Shown here: in pieces, positions 7,893-15,346 of the stretch | Layout of the letters: each line of letters starts with the position of its first letter | Position numbering within the stretch: the first letter of the stretch is position 1 | Assembly (NCBI RefSeq): GCF_900188025.1 | Contig: NZ_FZNO01000008.1 | Span: 1-64,000, forward strand | Direction of reading: 5' to 3' | DNA length: 64,000 bases | Source of the DNA: Blastococcus mobilis | GTDB lineage: Bacteria > Actinomycetota > Actinomycetes > Mycobacteriales > Geodermatophilaceae | Made by a program: the position numbers and the translations under genes | The notes under the pieces: model-generated | The model's database searches: none | Told to the model about the DNA's origin: nothing | Seen by the model: only the letters and a program-made list of their open reading frames with translations

Positions 7893-8287
7893 TCGTCGAC
7901 ACCAGCGCGATCGTCGCCATCCTGCGGGGAGAACCCGATGCGGACACCTACATCCAGGCGCTGGCCACCGCCGGCGAAGCGCGCACGTCGGCTGCGACCT
8001 ACCTGGAGACCGCCGTCGTCGTCGACGCCAACCGTGACCCCGTGCTCAGTGGCCGGTTCGACGACCTCGTGGCCGCCGTGCCGATCACCGTCGAGCCCGT
8101 GACGAGACAGCACGCGGACATCGCCCGCCAGGCCTACCGCAACTTCGGCAAGGGCAGCGGTCACCCCGCCCGGCTCAACTTCGGCGACTGCTTCGCCTAC
8201 GCCCTGGCCCGCGCCACCGGTGAGCCGCTGCTGTTCAAGGGCGTCGACTTCTCGCACACCGATGTCGCCCCCGCCCTCGGGCGGTGA
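7889..8287 (+). CDS. vapC: VapC-family PIN ribonuclease toxin
   Basis: A 132-residue PIN toxin starting with the GTG that overlaps the vapB stop. VIVDTSAIVAILRGEPDADT supplies the first Asp, YLETAVVVD the Glu, and RLNFGDCFAYALARATGEPL then LFKGVDF the last two Asps. All four metal-binding acidic positions are present, so a Mg-dependent RNase is expected. It is one of two apparently intact toxins in this region. Its stop is about 40 bases from the 3' end of an nrfD-like fragment. Confidence 0.88.
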   Translation: MIVDTSAIVAILRGEPDADTYIQALATAGEARTSAATYLETAVVVDANRDPVLSGRFDDLVAAVPITVEPVTRQHADIARQAYRNFGKGSGHPARLNFGDCFAYALARATGEPLLFKGVDFSHTDVAPALGR

Positions 8288-8327
8288 CGGTCATCGTCCA
8301 TCCCTGCTCAGCAACACGGTCAGCGGG

Positions 8328-8655
8328 TGATGGAGTACATGTCCGCCCTGCGGGCGGCCATGCGCTCGCGCTGGGGGACGACGATGTACTTGGGGTCCTT
8401 GGTGCTGGCGATGCCGGCCTCGAAGACGCCGAACCGGGTGAGCAGTGAGCCGGCCGCCAAGAGCGTTCCTGACGCAACCGCCCCGAGCCGGGTGCGAGCC
8501 ACCGAAGACGAACGGCAGCCGGCCGTGGAACTCGTGCCACGACGGCACCGCGGTGTTGGCCAGCAGCACACCGGTGTAGGTGGCCAGCGGGCCGCCGAAC
8601 AGCGCGGCCACCACTCCCCCGGACCGCTTCAGCCGCGGGAACCAGCCCAGCCGGC
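8328..8655 (-). pseudogene. C-terminal part of nrfD-like gene with internal deletion (copy 3)
   Basis: Reads GWFPRLKRSGGVVAALFGGP then LATYTGVLLANTAVPSWHEF and PFVFGGS in one frame. After a deletion it continues as TRLGAVASGTLLAAGSLLTR and then FGVFEAGIASTKDPKYIVVP in another. Compared with the intact gene, the stretch from the GGSAMAAGGGICMAL helix to LAVLGGR is gone; the joint lies at GCCGGGTGCG/GCCACCGAA near 8500. The 5' end stops near 8655. Identity to 13218-14255 is very high, suggesting a recent copy. Confidence 0.85.
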
Positions 8656-8730
8656 GGCGCCTCCCCCCTCCGGGTGATCCGGGGACCTGGAGCCCTGAAC
8701 TCCGCCCGTTCCGCGGCCGATGTCTCGGAC

Positions 8731-11052
8731 ATGGACCAGCGGCCTCAGGATGCGGCCACGCGGCCGTGTCCGGGTCGCGTGCTGTCCCTGACGATCGGCC
8801 TGGTCGCGCTGTTCGCCACCGGGATCGGACAGCGTCCGGCCGGCGCGGCGTGGGACCGGACGTACGACGTCGTCCTCTACAACCTGCCCTACCTCGCCGC
8901 GGCTGCGGCGTGCGTGGTGGCGGCGCGCCGGGTGCGGACGGAGCGGGTCGCCTGGGCCGCGCTCGCCGTCGCGCTGACGCTGGGAGCGGTCGGCAACGCA
9001 CTGCGCGTGCTCTCCGCCGGCCTGGACGGCGACGAACCGTCCTCCGCGCTCTCGCACGTGGTCACGCTCGCGGCCTACCTGGTCATGTACGTGCCCGTCG
9101 TCGTACTGATCCGCGCCCGGGTTCCGCGCTTCCACCCCAGCATGTGGCTGGACGGCGTCGTGGCCGCCCTCGGCAGCTTGTCCGCCGGGGTCGCCTTCCT
9201 CCTGGGCCCCCACCTCCGTACCGACTCCGGCGCGGCGCCGGTGACAGCCGTCGACCTCGTGGCACCGGTCACGACGGTCCTGCTCATCGCCGTCGTCATG
9301 GCCGTCGGCGGCATCCTCGGCGTGCGCCTCGACCGCACTTTCGTGCTGCTCGGCGCGGGGCTGGTCCTCATCTGCGTCTCGGACGTCATCCTGTTCGCCC
9401 TCAAGGTGCAGGGCGCCTACGTCGACGGCGGCCCGCTGGAACTCGGCTGGCTCGCCTCCGTCGTCCTTGCCGCCGCAGCTGCGGAGCGCGCGGTAGAACG
9501 ACCGGCTCCCGTCGACGCCCCCGGCTCCCGCATCGGCTGGCGGCTGCTGGCCGTGCCCCTCGCCTGCCTCATGGCCAGTCTCGTCGTGCTCAGCCCGGGG
9601 TGGTCGCCGCCCGTGCCGGACATCGCGGGCTGGCTGGCCATCGGCTGCGTGCTGGCCGGCGTGGTCCGCATCGCCGTGACCTTCCGCGAGGTCCGCGAGT
9701 ACAACCAGGTCAAGCTGGAGTCGCGGACCGACGAGCTCACCGGGCTCGCCAACCGTCGCGCGCTGCTCGAGCAGGCCCAGCGTGTCGTCGCCTCGGCCGG
9801 CCGGGAGCGGCCCGCCGCCCTGCTGCTGCTCGACCTCGACGGGTTCAAGGAGATCAACGACAGCCTCGGCCACTCCGCCGGTGACGACCTGCTGCGCCAG
9901 ATCGGGCCGCGGCTGCGCAGCTCGCTGCGGTCCGACGACCTCCTGGCCCGACTCGGTGGCGACGAGTTCGCCGTGCTGATGCCGGCCGCGGAGCCCGCCG
10001 AGGCACGCGCGCTCGCGGAGCGGCTGCACGACCTGCTGCTCGCGCCGTTCACGGTGGCCGACATCCGGCTGCACGTCGGCGTCAGCATCGGCGTCGCGGC
10101 CACGCCGGCACCGGCCACGACCGTCCAGGAGCTGCTGCACTGCGCCGACGTCGCCATGTACACCGCCAAGCGCGCCCGCGAAGGCGTGCACGTCTACGTG
10201 CCCGACCCCGTCACGGGCACCGCCGGGAGCGACCGGCTGCGCACCATGGAGGAGTTGCGGACCGCCCTCGACGGGGACGAACTCCGCGTCTTCCTGCAGC
10301 CCCAGATGGATCTGCGCGACGGCCGGATCGTCGGCGTCGAGGCACTGGTCCGGTGGGACCACCCCACCCGGGGGCTGCTCCTGCCCGGCCACCTGCTGCC
10401 GGCGGCCGAGCAGGCCGGGCTCCTGCGGTCGCTGACCGACCGTGTGCTCGAACTGGCGCTCGCGGCGGCCGCCCGCTGGTGGCGCGACCGCTCAGTGCCG
10501 GTGTCGGTCAACCTGTCGGCGGGGAACGTCACCGACCTCGACCTGGCCGGCAAGGTCGCCGCCGCGCTGCACCGGCACGGCTTGCCCCCGCAGGCGCTCA
10601 CGCTGGAACTGGTCGAGGACACCCTCATGGGCGACCCCGAACGCGGCCGGACGGTGCTCGCCGACCTGCGCCGGTCCGGCGTCCGCACGTCGATCGACGA
10701 CTACGGCACGGGGTACAGCTCGCTGGCCTACCTGCGGCAGCTGCCGGCCGACGAGCTCAAGCTCGATCGCAGCCTGACCGCCGACGTCGACCGCGATCCA
10801 CGGGCTGCGGCCATCGTGCAGAGCACCGTCGCGCTCGCCCACGCCCTGGGCCTGAGCGTGGTCGCGGAGGGAGTCGAGACTCTGGCGACCAGCACCACGC
10901 TCGCCCGCCTCGGCTGCGACGTCGCCCAGGGGTACGCGATCGCCCGACCCATGCCGGTCGACGACTTCCTGCGCTGGCTGGCTGCCTCGGACTCCGGGCT
11001 CATCGACGAAGCCTTGATCCCGCACCTCACCCAGGGCCTTGCTGCCGACTGA
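8731..11052 (+). CDS. Membrane GGDEF-EAL protein, both catalytic motifs intact
   Basis: A 773-residue c-di-GMP enzyme. The N-terminal ~300 residues contain about eight hydrophobic segments and no recognised sensor motif. GGDEF domain: DELTGLANRRALLEQ, and RLGGDEFAVL at about residue 409, with an RxxD inhibitory-site motif (RSDD) five residues before it. EAL domain: EALVRWDHP at about 537, VNLSAGN, ELVEDTLM, SIDDYGTGYSSL, LKLDRSL, VAEGVET, QGYAIARPM. All usual metal and catalytic residues are present, so it could make or degrade c-di-GMP. The ATG at 8731 is preferred over 8674, which falls at the edge of the nrfD fragment. There is no obvious Shine-Dalgarno. Confidence 0.9.
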   Translation: MDQRPQDAATRPCPGRVLSLTIGLVALFATGIGQRPAGAAWDRTYDVVLYNLPYLAAAAACVVAARRVRTERVAWAALAVALTLGAVGNALRVLSAGLDGDEPSSALSHVVTLAAYLVMYVPVVVLIRARVPRFHPSMWLDGVVAALGSLSAGVAFLLGPHLRTDSGAAPVTAVDLVAPVTTVLLIAVVMAVGGILGVRLDRTFVLLGAGLVLICVSDVILFALKVQGAYVDGGPLELGWLASVVLAAAAAERAVERPAPVDAPGSRIGWRLLAVPLACLMASLVVLSPGWSPPVPDIAGWLAIGCVLAGVVRIAVTFREVREYNQVKLESRTDELTGLANRRALLEQAQRVVASAGRERPAALLLLDLDGFKEINDSLGHSAGDDLLRQIGPRLRSSLRSDDLLARLGGDEFAVLMPAAEPAEARALAERLHDLLLAPFTVADIRLHVGVSIGVAATPAPATTVQELLHCADVAMYTAKRAREGVHVYVPDPVTGTAGSDRLRTMEELRTALDGDELRVFLQPQMDLRDGRIVGVEALVRWDHPTRGLLLPGHLLPAAEQAGLLRSLTDRVLELALAAAARWWRDRSVPVSVNLSAGNVTDLDLAGKVAAALHRHGLPPQALTLELVEDTLMGDPERGRTVLADLRRSGVRTSIDDYGTGYSSLAYLRQLPADELKLDRSLTADVDRDPRAAAIVQSTVALAHALGLSVVAEGVETLATSTTLARLGCDVAQGYAIARPMPVDDFLRWLAASDSGLIDEALIPHLTQGLAAD

Positions 11053-11144
11053 CCTGGCTGGAGCGGCAGCCGCCCCTGTGATCCGCACGCCTGGCGCGAC
11101 ACGCCGCAGTCGGTCACCACAGTGCGTTGCGGACTGGGGACTAT

Positions 11145-11543
11145 GTGCGTGTGACGCCCTCCTCCCCCGCTCGGCAACTGCCGGGAACCAGCCCCCTCAC
11201 CTGGCGTGACCTCGCTCCGGAGATTCTCCGGCAGCGTCTGGTGATCGAGGGCGTTCCGGCCGGGCCCGTGGACGACGCGCAGATCCGGTCGTATCTCTCG
11301 GCGCTGTCCCGCGAGGTGGGCATGCTGCAGCTCCTCGAGCCGGTGACGCACCGCTCGGACCTGTACGGGTGGGCCGGCTGGATCCACTGGGAGACGTCGG
11401 GGGCGCACTTCTACGCCTGGGAGCAGCCGCGGCTGTTCTTCTCGGTGGACGTGTACACGTGCAAGGCGTTCGACGTGGACGTCGCCGTGGCGTTCACGGC
11501 CGACTTCTTCGCCGCCGGCACCATCGTCGCGAAGTCCTTCTGA
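11145..11543 (+). CDS. S-adenosylmethionine decarboxylase-like protein
   Basis: About 132 residues. The segment TSGAHFYAWEQPRLFFSVDV then YTCKAFD aligns with the proenzyme cleavage region of bacterial SpeH-type AdoMet decarboxylases (SHxxxHTWPE...DxYTCG), with a Ser in place for pyruvoyl formation. The length fits the short prokaryotic class. GTG at 11145 follows GGGGA; GTG 11151 and TTG 11127 are alternatives. Only one base separates it from the N-acyltransferase-like gene downstream, and no other spermidine genes are near. I infer a role tied to that neighbour, either supplying decarboxylated AdoMet or as a derived enzyme. Homology is recognised by motif only. Confidence 0.6.
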   Translation: MRVTPSSPARQLPGTSPLTWRDLAPEILRQRLVIEGVPAGPVDDAQIRSYLSALSREVGMLQLLEPVTHRSDLYGWAGWIHWETSGAHFYAWEQPRLFFSVDVYTCKAFDVDVAVAFTADFFAAGTIVAKSF

Positions 11544-11544
11544 C

Positions 11545-12348
11545 ATGACCCTCCGGCTGCTCGTGGCGCACTCCCCGGAGGAGCGCGACGCCGCACGACG
11601 GGTCGAGGCCCACGTCTTCCTGCAGGCGTTCGGCAACACGCCGGAGCTCATGGAGCGGGAGTACGGCCGGTACGAGGCGCGGTCGCGGTTCGTCGCGGTG
11701 ATCGATGACGAGAGCGGCTCTGCCGTGGGTACCGCACGGCTGATCGTCGCCGCCGCCGCGAGCCCGGTGAAGACACTGGTCGACGTGGCGGGCGAGCCGT
11801 GGCACCTGCCGGTGGCGGAGAGCCTGGGCGCGGTCGGCCTCGCCCCCGGGACGGTGTGGGACGTGGCAAGCCTGGCCGTGGATCCCCGGTACCGCGCCGG
11901 ATCGGCGGGTGCCGAGGTCAGCCTCGCCCTGTGTCATGGCATCTGGCGGTACGCCCGCAACTGCGGCGTTCCCGGCCTGGTCACCGTCCTCGACGATCGG
12001 GTGCACCGGCTGGTCCGCGCCATGGGCCTGCCCTGGTACCCGATGGTGGGGGCGACCTCCCGGCCCTACCTGGGCTCCCCCGCCAGCACACCGTGCGTCT
12101 TCGTCGTGCGGACGGCGGAGGAGGAGGTGTACGCGGCCCGTCCGGACCTGGCGCCGGCCCTCGACCACGGCCAGTTCCGCTCGATCACCGTCGACCCGGC
12201 CGACCTGCTGCCGACGCGCGGCACCCTCCAGGAGGCGCCGCCGACGGACCGGCCGGAACGATCGACGCCGCCGCGCCGGAACACCGCCGGATGGCGTCCG
12301 GCGACGTCCCGCCGGGCGGATCAGCTCGCGAACCGGACCCGCCCGTAG
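11545..12348 (+). CDS. Autoinducer-synthase-like N-acyltransferase (GNAT fold)
   Basis: A 267-residue protein. Its layout resembles LuxI/FeeM-type N-acyltransferases: EAHVFLQAFGNTPELMEREY, RYEARSRFVAVIDDESG, GTARLIVAA, WDVASLAVDPRYR, then a helix LALCHGIWRYARNCGVPGLV. LuxI enzymes take acyl chains from acyl-ACP and use S-adenosylmethionine as acceptor; FeeM relatives acylate amino acids. The immediate upstream gene encodes an AdoMet-decarboxylase-like protein (1-bp gap), a suggestive pairing. The last 45 residues are Arg/Pro-rich and look disordered. Substrate is unknown; the family call is by pattern, not search. Confidence 0.6.
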   Translation: MTLRLLVAHSPEERDAARRVEAHVFLQAFGNTPELMEREYGRYEARSRFVAVIDDESGSAVGTARLIVAAAASPVKTLVDVAGEPWHLPVAESLGAVGLAPGTVWDVASLAVDPRYRAGSAGAEVSLALCHGIWRYARNCGVPGLVTVLDDRVHRLVRAMGLPWYPMVGATSRPYLGSPASTPCVFVVRTAEEEVYAARPDLAPALDHGQFRSITVDPADLLPTRGTLQEAPPTDRPERSTPPRRNTAGWRPATSRRADQLANRTRP

Positions 12349-12404
12349 CCCCCGGACGCACTCCGGCCACCGGAAGCGCGCAGCCATCACAGACAGACAA
12401 CCCC

Positions 12405-12433
12405 TTGGCATTGCGCTGGTAGCGTGCTGCCAA
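12405..12433 (+). promoter_or_regulatory. Inverted repeat over the antitoxin start
   Basis: TTGGCA (12405-12410), 17 bases, TGCCAA (12428-12433). The right arm overlaps the ATG of the AbrB-type antitoxin, where autorepression by the antitoxin is expected. The damaged copy at 3.3 kb keeps a weaker version (TTGGCG...TGCCAG). Confidence 0.4.
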
Positions 12434-12669
12434 TGGAGACCACCATCGACAGTCTCGGCCGTATCGTCGTCCCCAAGGCGTTGCGGGATGCGCTCGGACT
12501 GACCCCGGGCACCACCGTCGACCTGAGCCGTTACGGCGCCGGGCTGCAACTCGTACCCGCCGGGCGGACCGCCCGACTCACGGAGATCGACGGCGTATTG
12601 GCCGCGGAGTCGTCGACCCCGATCACCGACGACGTCGTGTTCGGGTTGCTGGACTCGGGGCGCCGATGA
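12433..12669 (+). CDS. AbrB/MazE-type antitoxin
   Basis: A 78-residue SpoVT-AbrB protein: METTIDSLGRIVVPKALRDA, LGLTPGTTVDLSRYGAGLQL, then a toxin-binding tail ending TDDVVFGLLDSGRR. The swapped-hairpin DNA-binding fold dimerises and represses its own promoter. ATG 12433 is preferred over GTG 12424. The stop overlaps the toxin ATG by 4 bases (ATGA). A copy with two one-base deletions sits at 3301-3535, so this locus, or a shared source, has been duplicated. Confidence 0.88.
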   Translation: METTIDSLGRIVVPKALRDALGLTPGTTVDLSRYGAGLQLVPAGRTARLTEIDGVLAAESSTPITDDVVFGLLDSGRR

Positions 12670-13085
12670 GCGTGCTGGCGTTCGACACCAGCGCCGCCGT
12701 CCCGCTGGTTGTCCGGTCCCACAACGCGCATCTCGCCGTCCGGCGTCGAGCGGACGGCCGATCGGCCGTCCTGACCGCCCATTCGCTGGCTGAGACGTAC
12801 TCCGTCCTCACCCGGCTTCCGGGGGACGCCCGGGTATCACCCACCGACGCCGTCCGCCTGATCGCGGCCAACTTCGGCCCCGCGCTTCTGGTCCCGAGCG
12901 ACGACCTCACGCACCTTCCGCGCGTCCTGGCCCCCTTGAACATCGCGGGAGGTGCGGTGTACGACGCACTTGTCGGGCTCGCCGCTCGGTCCGCGGCGGT
13001 TCCACTGGCGACCAGGGATGCGCGAGCCATGGGCACGTACGCCGCCCTGGGCGTCGAGGTCGAGGTCCTCAGCGAGGACTCTTGA
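12666..13085 (+). CDS. vapC: PIN-domain ribonuclease toxin (VapC-like)
   Basis: A 139-residue PIN toxin. MSVLAFDTSAAVPLVVRSHN carries the first Asp, AHSLAETYSVLTRLP the Glu, and AGGAVYDALVGLAARSAAVP then LATRDARAMGTYAALGVEV the last two Asps. It is coupled to the AbrB-type antitoxin by a 4-base overlap. Such AbrB-PIN pairs are an established toxin-antitoxin class, the toxin cleaving RNA. The gene ends 133 bases from the 3' end of the intact nrfD-like gene, the same neighbourhood as the other two TA modules. Confidence 0.88.
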   Translation: MSVLAFDTSAAVPLVVRSHNAHLAVRRRADGRSAVLTAHSLAETYSVLTRLPGDARVSPTDAVRLIAANFGPALLVPSDDLTHLPRVLAPLNIAGGAVYDALVGLAARSAAVPLATRDARAMGTYAALGVEVEVLSEDS

Positions 13086-13217
13086 CCCGTCAGTCGGCGC
13101 CTCCCAACGGCACGCGGGAGCTAGCCCATCCGCCTCAGCCGTCATGAGGCCCAGGCCGTGACGTGAGATTGGCGGTCGGTGCACTCCCTCCTAACCGAGG
13201 GCGCCGCAGTGGTCACG

Positions 13218-14255
13218 TCAGTGCGTCACCGAGCGCACCTGACCGTTCCGCGCCGCCATGCGTTCGCGCTGGGGGACGACGATGTACTTGGGGTCCTTGG
13301 TGCTGGCGATGCCGGCCTCGAAGACGCCGAAGCGGGTGAGGAGCGAGCCGGCCGCCAATAGCGTTCCTGACGCAACCGCCCCGAGCCGGGTGCGCCCGCC
13401 CAGCACGGCCAGCCCCAGCCCCGTCGAGGTGCACGCCCTGGCTGCCCGCATGAATTTCCCCGGCCGGCCCTCGTGGTACGGCTCGGCGAGGATGCTGTCG
13501 CTGCCCTCGACCCCGCGGATGGCGGCCAGCTCGATGCCGGCGCCGATGATCGCCATCTTGCGGGCCGGCTCGGACTCGCTCAGCGGCGTCAGCGCCATGC
13601 AGATCCCGCCGCCGGCCGCCATCGCCGAGCCACCGAACACGAACGGCAGCCGGCCGTGGAACTCATGCCACGACGGAACCGCGGTGTTGGCCAGCAGCAC
13701 GCCGGTGTAGGTGGCCAACGGGCCACCGAACAGCGCGGCCACCACCCCCCCGAACCGCTTGAGCCGCGGGAACCAGCCCAGCAGCTCCACCGCAGCCGTC
13801 GCCCCGGCCGCCGCGCTGAACGGCGACAGGATGTAGGTGCCCACCGACAGCGGCGAGGTCGGCTTCAGCACCCGCAGCATGTGCAGGAACCGCTCCGGCC
13901 GGCCCAGGTCGTGGATGAGGAAGACGACCGAGGCCATCGAGCCGCCGGCCGCGGTCAGCCGGGCCACCCGGGTCAGCGCGGGCCGGCCGGTGACGTCGGC
14001 GAGCGCGCCGAGGATCGACGCCGAGCCGGCCGCCCCGCCCAGGAACAGGTACAGCGGCACGTCCGGCGACTTCCACACCGGCGTCTTGACGATCTGCCGC
14101 CCGTAGTAGGAGGTGAACTCGACGTCGTCGACCATCGGCACCTCGCCGCGGCCGCGCCCTCCGCCGCGCCGCCGACGCTTGCCGGTCCGCTGCACCGCCG
14201 GACCGCGGTCGGCCTGCCGCCAGCCCGCGTCGGGGCTGGTGATCCCGCCGGTCAT
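13218..14255 (-). CDS. Formate dehydrogenase NrfD-like membrane subunit
   Basis: A 345-residue integral membrane subunit. It has a basic cytoplasmic leader (KRRRRGGGRGRG), FTSYYGRQIVKTPVWKSPDV, then about eight hydrophobic segments typical of the NrfD/PsrC family, which carry quinone-site electrons for molybdo-enzymes. It is the last gene of the fdhA-fdhB-nrfD operon: its ATG lies 1 bp after the fdhB stop, with a GAGGTGAC-type site. It should anchor the complex and pass formate electrons to menaquinone. It is the intact parent-like version of three broken copies at 0.1-0.9, 6.7 and 8.3-8.7 kb. The tail KDPKYIVVPQRERMAAR is complete. Confidence 0.9.
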   Translation of the reverse strand: MTGGITSPDAGWRQADRGPAVQRTGKRRRRGGGRGRGEVPMVDDVEFTSYYGRQIVKTPVWKSPDVPLYLFLGGAAGSASILGALADVTGRPALTRVARLTAAGGSMASVVFLIHDLGRPERFLHMLRVLKPTSPLSVGTYILSPFSAAAGATAAVELLGWFPRLKRFGGVVAALFGGPLATYTGVLLANTAVPSWHEFHGRLPFVFGGSAMAAGGGICMALTPLSESEPARKMAIIGAGIELAAIRGVEGSDSILAEPYHEGRPGKFMRAARACTSTGLGLAVLGGRTRLGAVASGTLLAAGSLLTRFGVFEAGIASTKDPKYIVVPQRERMAARNGQVRSVTH

Positions 14256-14256
14256 G

Positions 14257-15318
14257 TCACCTCTTCCGCGAACCGAGGAACGCCGTCACGGCGACCCCCA
14301 CCATCATCACTGCCGCCTTGCCTGCGGCCTTCCACATGGCCGGCAGGTCCCGGGTGGTCACGACCGGGTCCGGCGGCAGGCCGTAGACCTCCGGCTCGTC
14401 GAGGAGCAGGAAGAACGCCCCCGCTCCCCCGACGCCGTCGTTCTCGTCCCGCCCGTACAGGCGCGCCGTCTCCACGCCCTGCGACTGCAGCGTCGCCAGC
14501 CGGGCGTCGGCGCGGGCCTGCAGCTCGTCGAGGTCCCCGAACTGGATCGACTGGGTCGGGCACGCCGTGGCGCACGCGGGCTGGAGCCCGTCGGTCAGCC
14601 GGTCGTAGCACATCGTGCACTTGAAGACCCGGCCGTCGTCCTTGCGCTGGTCGATGACGCCGTACGGGCAGGACGCCACGCAGTAGCCGCAGCCGTTGCA
14701 GATGTCGCCCTGCACCACCACGGTCCCGAACTCGGTGCGGAACAGCGCCCCCGTCGGGCAGACGTCGAGACAGCCGGCGTGCGTGCAGTGCTTGCACACG
14801 TCAGAGCTCATCAACCAGCGGACCTGCGTGTCCGCCCCGCTCTGCCCGGTCTGCGGGTCGAACTCGCTCAGCGCCTCCGCGTTCAGCACGCTCTGCTGGG
14901 CATTGGCCAGGCTGACGTCGTCCCCTGCTTCCGCCGGCGAGGGGCCGCTGCCCTGCCGGTCGTCGCCAGGGCGGCCGAACGTCGGCATCGGCAGGTCGAC
15001 GGTGCGGCTCTGCTCGATGAACGCCACGTGGCGCCAGGAGTTGGCCCCCAGCTGCCCTGTGTTGTCGTAGGACATGCCCGACAGGCCCAAGGCGTCACGC
15101 ACACCGTGGGAGTCGTCCATCGGCAGCGTGTTCCACTCCTTGCACGCCACCTCGCAGGCCTTGCAGCCGATGCAGACCGAGGTGTCGGTGAAGAAGCCCA
15201 CCCGCTTCGGGTGCTCCTCCTCGTAGCCCGCCTCACCCTGGACGTCGGGCAGTGGCCCGAACAGGCGGTTGTGCGGATCGCGGCCGGTGAAGGCGGGGCT
15301 GGCCGAGCTGATCGTCAC
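14257..15318 (-). CDS. fdhB: Formate dehydrogenase iron-sulfur (beta) subunit
   Basis: A 353-residue four-cluster ferredoxin subunit. Cys motifs in order: CIGCKACEVACKEW, CKHCTHAGCLDVCP, CNGCGYCVASCPYG, and CTMCYDRLTDGLQPACATAC. A C-terminal hydrophobic helix (AAVMMVGVAVTAFLG) anchors it in the membrane, as in FdoH/FdnH. It relays electrons from FdhA to the NrfD-like subunit. The GTG start at 15318 has GGAGG six bases upstream and lies 28 bases after the fdhA stop. An extra ~60-residue segment between the first two motifs (residues ~85-145) is longer than I expect for E. coli FdoH. Three damaged copies lie at 0.9-1.6, 3.5-3.8 and 6.8-7.1 kb. Confidence 0.95.
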   Translation of the reverse strand: MTISSASPAFTGRDPHNRLFGPLPDVQGEAGYEEEHPKRVGFFTDTSVCIGCKACEVACKEWNTLPMDDSHGVRDALGLSGMSYDNTGQLGANSWRHVAFIEQSRTVDLPMPTFGRPGDDRQGSGPSPAEAGDDVSLANAQQSVLNAEALSEFDPQTGQSGADTQVRWLMSSDVCKHCTHAGCLDVCPTGALFRTEFGTVVVQGDICNGCGYCVASCPYGVIDQRKDDGRVFKCTMCYDRLTDGLQPACATACPTQSIQFGDLDELQARADARLATLQSQGVETARLYGRDENDGVGGAGAFFLLLDEPEVYGLPPDPVVTTRDLPAMWKAAGKAAVMMVGVAVTAFLGSRKR

Positions 15319-15346
15319 GCCGGCCTCCTCTCGTGGCGACGGGTCA

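Noticed and set aside
113-8655. Insertion sequences as the cause of the rearrangements
   Set aside because: I found no transposase or clear terminal inverted repeats with target duplications. The pRiA4b-type protein can accompany insertion elements but is not itself evidence of one.
8629-10392. A 587-codon minus-strand frame opposite the GGDEF-EAL gene
   Set aside because: Composition and lack of motifs mark it as a shadow; the plus strand has complete GGDEF and EAL signatures.
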